Positions 9,726-20,566 of a DNA stretch of 64,000 nucleotides are shown piece after piece. The stretch is from Amblyomma americanum (lineage: Eukaryota; Arthropoda; Arachnida; Ixodida; Ixodidae). Where the stretch lies: the NCBI RefSeq assembly GCF_052857255.1, contig NC_135505.1:63650149-63714148 (forward strand). Direction: 5' to 3'. Below the pieces are notes generated by a model. The model saw only the letters and a program-made list of their open reading frames with translations, did not search any database and was not told the origin of the DNA. The translations under genes were made by a program, and so were the position numbers. Each line of letters starts with the position of its first letter. Position 1 is the stretch's first letter.

Positions 9726-11427
9726 AATCTCAAGAACGATCCACTCAAGCAAATCGAAGGCGTGGACCACGCGTTCTACGCCGAGGATATTACGTTATGG
9801 ACAACCCGAGGCGGCTCCGTTGCCTGGACGGAGGAAGCCTTGCAGAGGGCGGCAACGACCGTGCACGAGGACGCAAAGTCGTGCGGACTGAGCTGCGCTC
9901 CCCAGAAATCAGAGCTGCTCATGATCCAACCGGGAAAATCCAAGAAGGAGCTGCCGCCGAACGTGATCATCACCATCGACGGAACGGTCATCAAACCAAC
10001 ACAGCATATTAGGATTCTTGGCCTTCCATTTCAGAACGAGGGACGGCACACGCCGCCGTCACAAAGATCAAGACTACAGCCGAACAGATACTTAGTATGC
10101 AACGGAGGGTATCTATTAGAAACCGAGGCCTTAAAAAGGACGTTGCCATGCGCCTGGTACGCGCGTTCGTCGTGTCGCGTGTAACCTACTCCGCCCCGTA
10201 TCTCCAGCTGACGAAGGCGAATAGGGACACCCTAAACAGAATGCTTCGTATGGAAAGGAAGCAAGCACTGGGCATGTCCACATACTCGTCCAAACAAAGA
10301 CTGTTAGACATGGGCGCCCACAAAACGGTGTAGGAGCTCATCGAAGTCCACCTCACTTATCAGAGTATCCGGCTCAGTCACGCGGAACACGGACGAGCCG
10401 TTCTACGCAAGATAGGATGGCAGTTCGAGCCAGTACCTATCAAGACGGCCCGTCGGAAGACTGGAAGACGACCATGCAGACCAAACCTCTTTCCCGGAAC
10501 ATTACGCCGCGCAAGGACGTAGAGAGGCGCACAGCGCCGGCCAAACCCATAGCCCGGAAGCTGGAAGACAACCCCAGGGTCCTCTACGCGGACGCCTCGC
10601 TCCAAAAACACAGTGACCGTGCAGCGGTGGTGGTTACGTCAAAAGACAGCCTGATCGTCAGCGCGTCCCTGAAGACAACAGACCCCGCAGTTGCCGAAGA
10701 AGCGGCCGTGGCCCTCGCACTCACACAGCAAAGCGTGGACACCGTGGTCACCGACTCAAAGGCAGCCCACGGAAGCTTCCGCAGGGGGGCAATCTCCTCC
10801 GCGGGCCGAGCCATTCTATCCAAGTGCAAGCCTCCGGGAAGAGCCATAGAGCTCGTGTGGGTCCCGACTCACTCGCAGGTAGCAGGGAACATCATCGCCG
10901 ACTACCATGTCCGAGAAATGTCAATTTGGGCCAAGCACGAGCCGGAAGAGCTACCATACGCAGTCACGAGCTTTCGGAACATTACCCGGATGTACGACGA
11001 GGAAAGATGCAGACTGCCAGAACCGCACCGCAAACTCACCAGGCAACAACAGACAATCCTGCGTCGAGCGCAGTGGGGATCGTTTGATCATCCCGTACTG
11101 ATGAACCGCATATGCCCTGCGGAACACAATACGCTCTGTCCTTTTTGCAAACGAGAAAAGGGCACCCTGCCGCACCTTGTGGCAATGTGAACAAAACTCG
11201 AGACCACCCCTCCTCCCCTTCCCGCCAACACCTCAAATCCCCAGCCCCTTAAGCGATAAAAGAACTTGTTATCCAGCCCCGCCCTACCGATTCAGCTCGC
11301 ACTGACGGACAGGGGCCAGGGGCTTCTCGAAATATATGGGCCCCATAACTAGGGCACCGCCCCGTCTGCTGCCTGCGTGCACCACCGATTTATTTCGGGC
11401 TTAATAAAGGTTGATTCATCATCATCA
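9726..11427 (+). mobile_element. 5'-truncated LINE with RNase H (I-group-like)
   Basis: The element starts inside the reverse transcriptase, at HAFYAEDITLW (the YADD box with D changed to E). It continues through the RT thumb, a complete RNase HI domain and a C-terminal CCHC finger, and ends after AATAAA (11403-11408) in a short TCA tail (11416-11427). LINEs carrying their own RNase H belong to the I/Tad-like groups. Several frame changes (near 10050-10100, 10330 and 11178) disable it. Base composition is clearly more GC-rich than its surroundings. Confidence 0.85.
10417..11190 (+). pseudogene. RNase HI domain and CCHC finger of LINE ORF2
   Basis: A 257-residue open segment. RNase H catalytic residues are all visible: D59 in LYADAS, E94/E95 in VAEEAAV, D113 in VTDSKAA, and the H152...D162 pair in THSQVAGNIIADY. 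The C-terminal finger begins LCPFCKREKGTLPHL. A one-base frameshift near 11178 cuts it, and the next frame supplies LWQCEQNS, the missing cysteine. The domain would remove the RNA strand during retrotransposition. Because the frame is shifted at both ends, this is the longest open piece of a broken ORF2 rather than a gene. Confidence 0.85.
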
Positions 11428-11528
11428 AGAACGCAACCAACAAGCACAAAAACCCTTTTTTTCCTGACGTATATTTCTTTTACAGTTTGATCTTCTTTAT
11501 GTCTCAATCAAGTGTTTCCTTTCGCAAA
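11428..11528. other. Short non-coding spacer
   Basis: No feature seen. Confidence 0.3.
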
Positions 11529-11647
11529 TTCATTGGCTACCAATATTATCTTCATTAAATGCCATGACAGATAGGTCGTGGCATGTCTCTGAAAACACCG
11601 GACACCAGAGCGCGAGATATCGTGAAGACAATATTGGTAGCCAATGA
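11529..11647. repeat. Small foldback (119 bp)
   Basis: Left arm 11529-11553 begins TTCATTGGCTACCAATATT. Right arm 11623-11647 is its reverse complement with one mismatch over 25 bp. The loop also contains a nested pair, ATGCCATGA and TCGTGGCAT. It could be a tiny MITE or a cruciform-forming duplication. No TA or longer target duplication is evident. Confidence 0.8.
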
Positions 11648-12760
11648 AATCACCAAAGGAAAAGCTCAGTTTAGAAAGATGAACTTAATAAAAAAGAACG
11701 ATTTTTGATACTCGTTGGTTTTATCGGGGGCTTGTGGTGACCGTGGTGACCGTGGTGAGAAGGCAATGAAAGCATCACAGGCTTGGGTAGAATAGATTTG
11801 CTCGAGAATATACGCGGATTTCTTTACAAACGAAATATGTATTGGCATGTAGTGATAACTGCAGCCTGGCGAGCAGTAAGATAGCGAGAATGGCTCTGAT
11901 ATGAAACTCATTATTTAGGCTCACTTGCGCCCACAGAGAACCGAATGACTCCGCGGAGATCAAGCAACAAGCCTGCTCGGCAGCCGTCGCACAGAATGCC
12001 CGCCGCTCTCGGCAGGGCACAGTTTGTAGCTGAGAGCAAACTTTCGGATAGGCGTACAACAAAATTCTGCCGGCACTTAAGTCTGCTTACATGGAGGAAT
12101 GCGAATGGATGGGTGTTGAGGTAAAGAAACGTTTTTGAAAAAATGGCGCAGTAGCTCTCAGACCTCGGCATCTCGGCGGGCACTACAGCCTCAACTTAAT
12201 CTTTTTGTGACCCATTGTGTCACCTTTGACTACCACGGAGGAAGACTATATAGGAATGGAAACTCCGCTGTCTGCGGCGACCAGGAAAGGTCACAAGACT
12301 GCGGCGCCACTATCATGCTGACGGCGCCTCGCGGCCTGGAAACTACCGCCGTATCGGTTGCCAAGGCAACCGGTCGAGCGTGTTGCTCCCGTTCTGCCGC
12401 GCGCGCCTGACTTCTATTGAGGGCACACTCGCGCGCTTCTTTACCGCTGGTAGCCCGAAGAGCAACTGGTGCTACGATTCAACCATCTGACCAGAGACAC
12501 CGACAAAAAATGTTGCTATTTGACTTAAGGGCTAAGAAATACAACGTCACGGCGTGCCCGCTGAAGCAAACACCCGTGTCGTCTGCTTGTCGCCTGCTTT
12601 GAGCGCGCGCCGGAGCCGCCTGCCCGGGCGCTGCATTTTTTTTTCGCTGCGGCTTCTACGAGGCGCCGCCACTGCATGCGGCCCCGTCGGCGCGGACAAT
12701 TGTGACTATCTGGTCGCATGCGCTCGCTCGCGCTGACGGGAGTTTCACCTCATATATTGT
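11648..12760. other. Non-coding; GC-rich second half
   Basis: No recognisable protein. About 12290-12740 is GC- and CpG-rich (GCGCGCGCC, GCGCGCTTC), with a TATATA word near 12248. It could be promoter-like DNA, but no downstream coding exon is visible on either strand. Confidence 0.3.
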
Positions 12761-12764
12761 CTTG

Positions 12765-13070
12765 CTCCGTGTTGACTACGCACTATTTTGATGAGTTTTG
12801 TGACCCATTACTCAGCAATTATTTCTGACGCATGACTCCGCACATATTTTGCGACTAACTTTGCGTCCAATGACTCAGCATTTTTGTGATCTATTTTGCG
12901 TCCATGATTTATGATCGTGCCTCGTGACGTTGATGACCACGACTAAATTCCTTCCTCAGACAATGACTACAGTCATGAACACATTGATTATGATTCCTAC
13001 CATGACTCATGACGTCGGACTCATGAGTGAATTACAATTACCTACTTCACCATTACATTGAGCTGACAGT
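12765..13070. repeat. Degenerate TGAC-rich array
   Basis: Diverged short units built from TGACTCAGCA, TTTTGCGTCC, TTTTGTGACC and CATGACTC recur irregularly over about 300 bp. The units have drifted too far to define one period. AP-1-like TGACTCA words occur repeatedly. Confidence 0.55.
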
Positions 13071-13997
13071 CTATATATGTACCAATTGACATAAATATTC
13101 AGCCATGACTACTTCACACTAGCTGATAAGGTCATACCCTGAGACACATTTTGCTTCCAGAACTGGCGTCACTTTTTGCAGACACGTCAGGTGCCGACAT
13201 AGTGTGCTAATGTTTTGCCATTAACAACCATAAGTTTAGAACAACGTCGAATCACTTCAGCCTGGCTGCGATCCTTCGAGGTAAAATTCGTCGCCTCTTG
13301 CATCACAAATAAAGCGATGAAGCCACATGTCACCGATGTTCAACAGAAAAAATAAACATTACAAAGTTTATTACAAAGCATATTCAAAGCTTACAATCTA
13401 CAAAGCTTACAAACGAATATGCATAACGTCGTCCGCCGCATCAATTTTAAACGGAATTCTTCTAGACACCATTGACCATATTTTAGTGTCTGCTTGTCAC
13501 CTGCACAAAGTCAAAGTAGCGATACGTTTGTAATTATTTCACTATTTTGTACGGAAAGAAAGATTTACATTAGTGCGTCACTCTTCGAGTTTTAGACACT
13601 TTTAAGAAGCATGAAAAGAGACTCGGCTTCATATTTTAAATAATTAATCGTAATACAGACATTTTTTTTATTCCCGTGGCATGTTTTTATGGACACCACG
13701 TCAGGTAGGCGCACGCACCCCGCGCTCCAAAAAATTTTTGCCTTAAATCTCGGTATTCTACAAAGTAATAAGTAGAAGCATGATGATCTATTGCCACGAT
13801 TCTGCGCTTATTAAATAGTGTGCCCATGAAATGCAAGCCACCTTTAATAGCGATTTTGAGAAAATTTTACTGGGTTAACATTGGAAGCGCCATCGTGAAG
13901 TAAAGGCAGTGCTAGTCGTATGTACGCGTGTGTGCGTGTTTAGTGTTGTGCCCTGTTTAAATAAATGTATAAATAAGTAAAAGCCTCACAACTTATA

Positions 13998-14078
13998 GCC
14001 TCAAGAGGGGTCGAAACCCTCGCCTCCGCGAAGAGATCAGCTTTGCTGGCCTCAGCTGTAGACCGCTCGCCCATCGCC
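13998..14078 (-). other. Type II tRNA-like sequence (copy A)
   Basis: On the minus strand: GGCGATGGGCGAGCGGTCTA (A-box-like), an extra-arm-like CTCTTCGCGGAGG, then GAGGGTTTCGACCCCTC (B-box/T-arm). It resembles a Leu/Ser-type tRNA but has no closed acceptor stem. Also present at 40159-40238, so it predates the duplication. Probably a SINE head or tRNA pseudogene. Confidence 0.5.
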
Positions 14079-14429
14079 TTAGCGTTTCAACGAACGAGCT
14101 AGATTTCCAGGCTGTTGTGCAGTGTCGACACCGCAAGCACTTGTTTGCAGGTTTGCGCTAGGAGGACGTCAAAAATTCGTGGCGCGCGCACAAGTTATTG
14201 TCCGGAAGGTGTCCGGCATAGATCCAAAATAGTTCCTCTAGTGATTTGCAATAAGTCGCGTGGCATTTTAACTCCTTTCTGGAGACATCGATCTAGAACT
14301 TTTTCTAGTGCACACGAGATGCAAAACGATAGCAAAAGAAACCATACAAAAGAAAAGGAGCGATAATCCTAACACATAAACATCTGATAATAGGATTTGC
14401 GCCACCCAATTATTTTTCGCTTGGGGTAC

Positions 14430-14900
14430 TTATTGTCGGTCGTGACGGCTGTCGCCGAACCCGTCCGATAAAACAACTGGTCAGGCACAACAAGCTCAAA
14501 AAGAACTGAAAACACCTTTGCGAGTGGAAGTTTTCCTCTACCTGCAATAAATTATCGCGCAACGTGAACAGTGTTGCGAGCAGGTTTGTTGTATCCATGG
14601 TTTTTACGGCCATGGAAAATGTTGCCAACCATGCCCTCCTCTATCCGGCAACGAAATACAAAGAAAAAAGCATATACGGGCACAGTGTGCAGAATTCATA
14701 CGAATCGGTTCATGAAATATCACTTTCATGCGAAAAGCCTCGGTCGGTCAAACTCGCCGATGTGTGAACGAGCGTTTGTTGAAGCACGTAAAAACTTTGT
14801 CATCGGAAAAATTCACACTGTGCCGGATTGCATGTCTTGCCAGCAGTGTGCGCTGCATTTCGACAATATGAAGAAGTCTATGTAGGAGTAAAGACAAGAC
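14430..14900 (+). mobile_element. Decayed PLE endonuclease region (copy A)
   Basis: Pieces in shifting frames match the 3' part of the better PLE at 50560-51210. VHEISLSCEKP and the downstream cysteine-rich CMSCQQC correspond to VYEIALTCGKAY and its finger-like continuation. The preceding PVVTAVAEPVR-like segment (14430-14480) matches VITAVAEALL. Stops and shifts are frequent. The counterpart at 40570-41060 shows insertion before duplication. Confidence 0.6.
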
Positions 14901-16362
14901 AAGAAACTGTAGCACATAGAAAGACAAACACAACAGAAGAACGACAAAGGATAGGCGCTCCTCCTGCTTCCTGTTCGAGTTATTGTTTGCCCTCTCAACA
15001 ATTATGTACATTGTAGGTATAAATCGCAGTTCGTCTACAGTAAAGATGGGTGAGTACGTGAACTGCTGGAAGCGCGTCACACAAGTAAAAGGAATAATGA
15101 ATGCGCAAGGGATGCTTCAATTATCCTGTATAGATCGGAACGCGGGCTTCAGTCTGCCACAAGACAAGAAGTTTCTTAAGGCGTCTTTAACCTCTAGGTT
15201 TTCCGTTAACCTATTAGTGTATACTGTGCGCGCATGCGCGACGCGCATTTCATGTTTAGCATGATACGTTGCAATAAACCAGTTGTGAGTGCTCCGTTTT
15301 TTCCTGTATGTGAGTGTTTCTTCCTTATGCAAACGTGCACCTTGCGCTTCAATTGATTGTGTTGAAGATTTAGTTGTCGAAAAGCTGACAATCATCTTCC
15401 CAAGGTGAAAGGAAGAAACACTAAATGCCTGTGAGCTTAGCGAGCATTTTAAAGTACGTGCCCGTAGGAGCATGCTTGCTTAACGCAGCAGAGGCGAAAA
15501 CCTCCAACGACAAGTAATTCTGCTGAGAACAGTGCTAACATGACCGACTAAATCCCGAAAATGAGAAAACATATGAACAAAAAGTTTCAAAGGAGCACTG
15601 AAATAATCCAGCCTAGATATAAAAGGCCCACTACTTTTATCGTCATGTATTTCAAAAAAACTTCAAGTGCAAGAATTAATCCGCAAAACACACTTACACA
15701 TTAAATCATAAATATTCACTGCCTACACGACTCTACGGGTTGGTTGAAACAAATGGCCTCTCGCGGATTGTTTCAATTTGGCTGCAGGGTTTTTTTTTGC
15801 AATAATGTTGCGTTCTGGCTGTGGTAAAGATTAGTCTTGCTTCATGAGCTGGAAGTAGCAGAGAAGAATCATCGTTCCAAATTTATTCACCGTCAGCTTT
15901 ACGACGCCGATTATGACCAATGCAGCAAAAGGAATAATGTATGGTTGCAGTTTAGAAACCATTCCAGAACTTTTATCCACATAATAAAGGTCGTTGTCCT
16001 GAAGCCTTCCATTCAAATATGAAAAACATGCTATCTACGCTCATGTCATAAACTGTCTTTGTGTCAACAACTTGCGCCGCAGTGTGAGTTTCGAAGCGCC
16101 TTAGGGCGATACATAGATCCTAGTCTCCGCGCTAACTGCAACAATTCTTTTTAGGATTTTCGAAAGGATTCGACGGGGTGCCCCACTAATAGTGGTTACT
16201 GGGTTTATTGGATTCTATTATTCCCTACGCACTGCGGATCCAGGAAGTTTTCACAGAAACAAGAAATTTTCGCTCTCACCGCTCTTACAAAAAAGCAATA
16301 TTAGGAGTCCTCATCGAAGGACCCTTCTTCCGTTCTGTAGTATTTGCGCCACTTAAACGACA
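14901..16362. other. Duplicated non-coding DNA, contains empty LINE site
   Basis: It aligns with 41060-43900 of copy B. The word AGTCTTGCTTC near 15831-15841 matches AACCTTGCTTC, the target duplication that flanks the LINE in copy B, and carries no insertion here. No gene recognised. Confidence 0.55.
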
Positions 16363-16608
16363 CTACGAACTACGTCGCGGCCACTCGATATGCAGGAAAC
16401 CGCACGAAATAATTACATTGAAGGCAAGAACAGAACAACGCGTTTCCATAGCAGCCTGTTTATTTGTGTTCAGAAGTGCCACAACGGAACGATACGACAG
16501 CAACTCTTGTGCGGTGGGATCCGTCGTGATCACAATAGCGCACTGTGGTGACAACACTGCTCCAGCCCGAATTAAACCATTGTTGATAACACGCGCATAA
16601 CATCGCAA
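16363..16608 (-). other. Conserved open frame of unknown nature (copy A)
   Basis: The minus strand reads YARVINNGLIRAGAVLSPQ, then CAIVITTDPTAQELLSYRS and MET-CSVLAFNVIISCGFLHIE. The same peptide-level words recur in copy B (43709-44080), for example ARVVNNGIIRAGG and LAFKVIISCGFLHIE, but there they are broken by stops. Conservation over an old duplication may only reflect shared ancestry. It could be an exon or transposon piece; no family recognised. Confidence 0.3.
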
Positions 16609-17400
16609 AAGGTATTAAACACTGTAGATAGTGCCTCGAGTGATATACACTATTATCTGTTGCCCAGCAAACAATCGCGAGATGATTTTCTTATAGATAA
16701 CAGACTAAGGTCGAAGGCATGCGGTGGCAGTCCTGAACCGTATTAACTAAAATTATCGCAAGTTGTTCGCTATGATACGACGAATCTGTTACCATTATAA
16801 AAAGTATAGTCACTAATAAAAACCATTAAAATTTGCGTGGAACAGATGGTCAGGATGTTAGCGAGAAGATGGTAAATGCTGCTCATAAGATTTTTCAACA
16901 TAAAAAGTTCTGAAGCAGACTGAAAGACATTGTAAAAATGGCACGTATGAAGCCCATGATCTTGTAAGAAGCACTATTCGCAGGAATGAAGTTTCAGTCG
17001 CGGCGAGGATCACTGCTTGCAACAAAAAACGTTCAGGATTAACCGTTTTTTCGCCGAACCAGCCACAGCTACTACGCGCTACCTGTGCTGTGGACGCACA
17101 GATGTTCTACTCAGCACGCACGATACGACCGCACGATCGTGCTGAAGTCGCCTTGACGCAAACCCTCCACTCTCATGGCGATGCCACTCACTACGCCACG
17201 CTCAGTAACATGAACGCGCCACCAAAGGGTTCTTCCCAGAGTGTAGAAATCAAACATGCGCAGTCGAGGCCACAACACTACGTAGATGACATGCTGCTCC
17301 GAGGACGTGAATTCTGGTTCTTCAGTCAGCAGGCAGGCGAAGATGATCCCTCCGCGCTAGGTCTATGCGACGGTCGCGTCGCGATCTCTGAATCGCAGAG
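16609..17400. other. Duplicated non-coding DNA
   Basis: It aligns with 44080-44820. The 17090-17420 part corresponds to sequence 3' of the unknown gene at 44828-45508. No independent feature. Confidence 0.4.
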
Positions 17401-17547
17401 CGGATGCCATGTGCCCCAGTAAAGCGGTGCAAATCTCACGTTCGGTTCCATGCGGAGGCGATAAAACTGCCAGGTGCGAACCTGCTGCTCTGGGATAAGG
17501 AATCTGCTAGTCCACGCAATGCTCCGAAAGCGCTTTTCAAATGGGAT

Positions 17548-18125
17548 GGATAAATGGATGGATGGATGGATGGATGGATGGATGGATGGATGGATGGATG
17601 GATGGATGGATGGATGGATGGATGGATGGATGGATGGATGGACGGACGGACGGACGGACGGACGGGCGGACGGATTGACGGATGGACGGATTGACGGATG
17701 GACGGATGGATGGATGGATAAATGAATGGATAAATGGATGGATAAATGGATGGATGGATGGATGGATGGATAATTGGCTGGATGGATGGATGGATGGATG
17801 GATGGATGGATGGATGGATGGATGGATGGATGGATGGATGGATGGATGGATGGATGGATGGATGGATGGATGGATGCTTGGATAGATGTATGTATGTATG
17901 TATGTATGTATGTATGTATGTATGTATGTATGTATGTATGGATGGATGGATGGATGGATGGATGGATGGATGGATGGATGGATGGATGGATGGATGGATG
18001 GATGGATGGATGGATGGATAAATGGATGGGTGGGTGGGTGGGTGTGTGGGTGGATGGGTGGATGGGTGGACGGACGGACGGACGGACGGATTGACTGACT
18101 GACTGACTGACGGACGGACGGATGG
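17548..18125. repeat. Compound (GATG)n microsatellite, LINE 3' tail
   Basis: About 580 bp of 4-bp repeats in blocks: GATG, GACG/GGCG, GATG with AATG, a long GATG run, TATG, GATG, GGTG and finally GACG/GACT. It joins directly to the 3' end of a minus-strand LINE at 18126, so on the LINE strand the tail is (CATC)n. The same arrangement is seen at 33062-33650. The Trp-Met-Asp-Gly open frames are artefacts. Confidence 0.92.
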
Positions 18126-18575
18126 ATGTGTAAGGCTGAACCCTTTAAATCGAGCGGTGGCTCAAACTACCTAGCCATGACTTATGAAATTTTAATATTG
18201 TCTTGATTTTATCCACCAATCAGATAAACATCGCTTGGTTACTTTTCCCCGCTTAAAATCTATTTTCCCTTCACTGTCCTCAAACCCCAATGCCTTAAAT
18301 AAATCTTCCCCGTTGCTTTCAAGTGTAGGGTGAAGCCCTTTACAGAAAAGTATCACGTGTTCAGCCGTTTCATTCTCCTCTCCGCACGCAACGCACAACG
18401 TGTCTCTCTCGTTGTACCTGACCCTATATGTCTTAGTCCGCAAAAGTCCCGTCCTGGCATCAAGCCACAAAGAGCTCCCCTTACAATTATCTTAGACATT
18501 TTCTTTGGCAATTTCCTGCTTAAAAAGCCTTTATGTTCCCTGTGCTGATTTCCTCAGCATTCCCATTTTCCACAG
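18126..18575 (-). mobile_element. LINE 3' end with CCHC finger and CATC tail
   Basis: The minus strand encodes MWLDARTGLLRTKTYRVRY, then CVACGEENETAEHVILFCKG (C-x2-C-x8-H-x4-C), the C-terminal finger found at the end of many LINE ORF2 proteins. It ends with a stop and a roughly 60-bp 3' UTR that runs into the (CATC)n tail. 5'-truncated. The last 200 bp match 33451-33650, a second copy of the same family. Inserted into copy A only; copy B is uninterrupted at the matching point near 45055. Confidence 0.8.
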
Positions 18576-18990
18576 AGCTCTGAGCAGTGACACCTGTCGT
18601 AGACCCGGGAGCCACGGAATATTTGCATGCAGTAGACAGCCCAGGTTTCCTGGCGCCAGGTAAGTAAGCAACACATGCAGCCCCCATACCTCTCCCACTA
18701 TTATATTGGCTAACAGGAAGCCTTGGGGCATTTGCAACCTGGCTAGATGATAGTTGCCCGTTGCTCGCGGCGTAAACCTTGCCAAGTGGTACGCAGTGCA
18801 TGGAAAGACTCCGTCCGGTCGCTAAGGAGCTAGGCGATGGTCCTGGTTGGCAGATTGCAATTGCCGCTTTCTAAGGTGTTTTCAAAAGTTCTTTCGTCAG
18901 CGCTGTTATGCTTCTAACTGTTCGTCCCAATTACACTCGCTAACTAGAACACGTCGTTGCAAGGTGAGTGCGAGCAAAATACTGTACATT

Positions 18991-20250
18991 ATCAGGCGCT
19001 TATCTTGTGGCGTTGTCCTGATGTCTAGTCATAAACGTGCGCCTTTCAGTTTCCAAAGGTGTAGACCCCGGCAACATAAAGCAATATTGCGCACTAACAA
19101 TAGGCAGCGTGAAAGATGGATATATCAAACGTCATACGGAAACTTTACAGAGCGAATACAATCAGCGAAACACACGGGCGGTGTCGTCTTCATCACCCTT
19201 TATGTTCAATGGCATGTTCTGCGGAGATAGTGAAATCGGGAATGGTCCACCCAGATTTCACTTCCTCGCCGCGCATGCAATGATACGCATCCCCTGGCCT
19301 TTCTTTATAATAATGCGCGCAATGATTTTGGGTGTCCAACTTCAGCAAAACGTTGTCAGAAACTGGACTTCTTTTGCGTGTCTCTCTGCCCGAAGCCCCT
19401 AATAAAGACGCTCAGGATTATGTTAAGCAGAAAAATATTTTTTTTAGCAAATAGGATATGAAAACAGGACATCTTCCTGTTGTTCTTTAAGACTAGTAGG
19501 TGCGATAACGGCTTCAAAATTGCCATTTACTCAAATTTTGCGGATCGCAGTCACAACGCCCTAATGTCTAGCAGGACGTCTATACGCAAAAAGCAACGAC
19601 CTCATTACGGTTTGAATTTGAGAAAACTCGGTTGCGGTGACACTATAATTTCAATTCTTAAGTTCTTCGAAATAAAAAAGATCCTGATTTAGTTGAAGCA
19701 TCATCATTTTATATACAAGGTTATAAACCCATAAAATCGTACGTCTGTTCGTTCTTATGTGTCCTGAAACCGGCCTTTATCGCCTGCTGCTATGAAGTCA
19801 AATGCGATTGCATGAGACCATATTTCTTTTTTAGTGCCTGCGTCTTGCCCGAAGGGAATGACATAGTAAAGAAAAAGTGTTTCTTGAAAACATGCACTGA
19901 CACGGACTGCGGCGCAAGGCAAACTATCTTAAGGTAAAGAATAATTTCAGTCCCGGGATGCGTCGAACATGGCGAATAAGACATAAACACCCTTTATTGA
20001 ATGGCAGCATTAGGTGTTCCTAAAAATGAGTGGTCCGCTATTGCGTGAAAGAAACATCCGTAAAGTGGTAATGCCACGTAGCTTTGCAGCACTTGTGGGT
20101 GTAGCTGTATCAGTCGTTAATTTTAAATGCTCACATGTAGTGTACGCAGCGTTCGAGTGTTCTGTATAGAGAAATACAATACGTGTTCCTAACTTGAGGC
20201 ATCCCTGTTCAAAACGTTACTGCGAAATGTACGAGATTACTATTTGGTGT
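18991..20250. other. Duplicated non-coding DNA
   Basis: It aligns with 45460-46760. No recognisable gene. Open frames here are not conserved between the two copies. Confidence 0.45.
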
Positions 20251-20254
20251 ATAT
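20251..20254. repeat. Target-site duplication ATAT (left)
   Basis: ATAT precedes the 5' LTR and is repeated at 30176-30179 after the 3' LTR. Ty3 integrases usually generate 4-6 bp duplications. Confidence 0.75.
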
Positions 20255-20387
20255 TGACACGAGGATTGGAAGTAGAAGAAAAAAAAGATCGCAGCCTCTA
20301 GAAGTAGACGACGCTGAAGTGTAGGTCCGTTTCTCTGGTGCCCTCGATCAGCCGCTGCAGTTCCTTTTCAGTGTAACAACTGTTACA
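20255..20387 (+). repeat. 5' LTR (133 bp)
   Basis: Starts TGACACGAGG and ends GTAACAACTGTTACA, with TG...CA termini. Paired with 30043-30175. Unusually short for a Ty3 LTR. An imperfect inverted repeat (GTAACAACTGTTAC) marks its 3' edge. Confidence 0.95.
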
Positions 20388-20391
20388 CATC

Positions 20392-20409
20392 TGGTGGAGC
20401 AGTGCTGGG
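20392..20409 (+). promoter_or_regulatory. Putative primer-binding site
   Basis: TGGTGGAGCAGTGCTGGG begins 4 nt after the LTR. TGG would pair with the CCA end of a tRNA. The tRNA identity cannot be assigned from memory. Confidence 0.5.
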
Positions 20410-20566
20410 TACGCTTCCCGACCTGCGTACGCCTACGAGATAAAGACGGCACTCACACCGGTCCATCACGCGCCCAAGCTGCCGCCTCCGCGGTGAGACA
20501 CCTCAGTTCGGGCCTCTTGACAACCCGACGAGGAAGACGCAGCCTCGACCGACGGTCCCACCGGAA

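Larger units (their letters stand above)
17420..18990 (-). pseudogene. Copy A of unrecognised protein, disrupted by LINE
   Basis: This is the counterpart of the 226-residue frame at 44828-45508. The minus strand between 18785 and 18590 still reads MPQGFLLANIIVGEVW, LHVLLTYLAPGNLGCLL and HANIPWLPGLRQVSL. A LINE with its GATG tail (about 17548-18575) then interrupts it, and the C-terminal part resumes at about 17540-17420. Upstream (18830-18990) the frame contains stops. Clearly a pseudogene. Confidence 0.7.

Noticed and set aside
17474..18098. Trp-Met-Asp-Gly repeat 'proteins'
   Set aside because: Translation of the GATG microsatellite tail.
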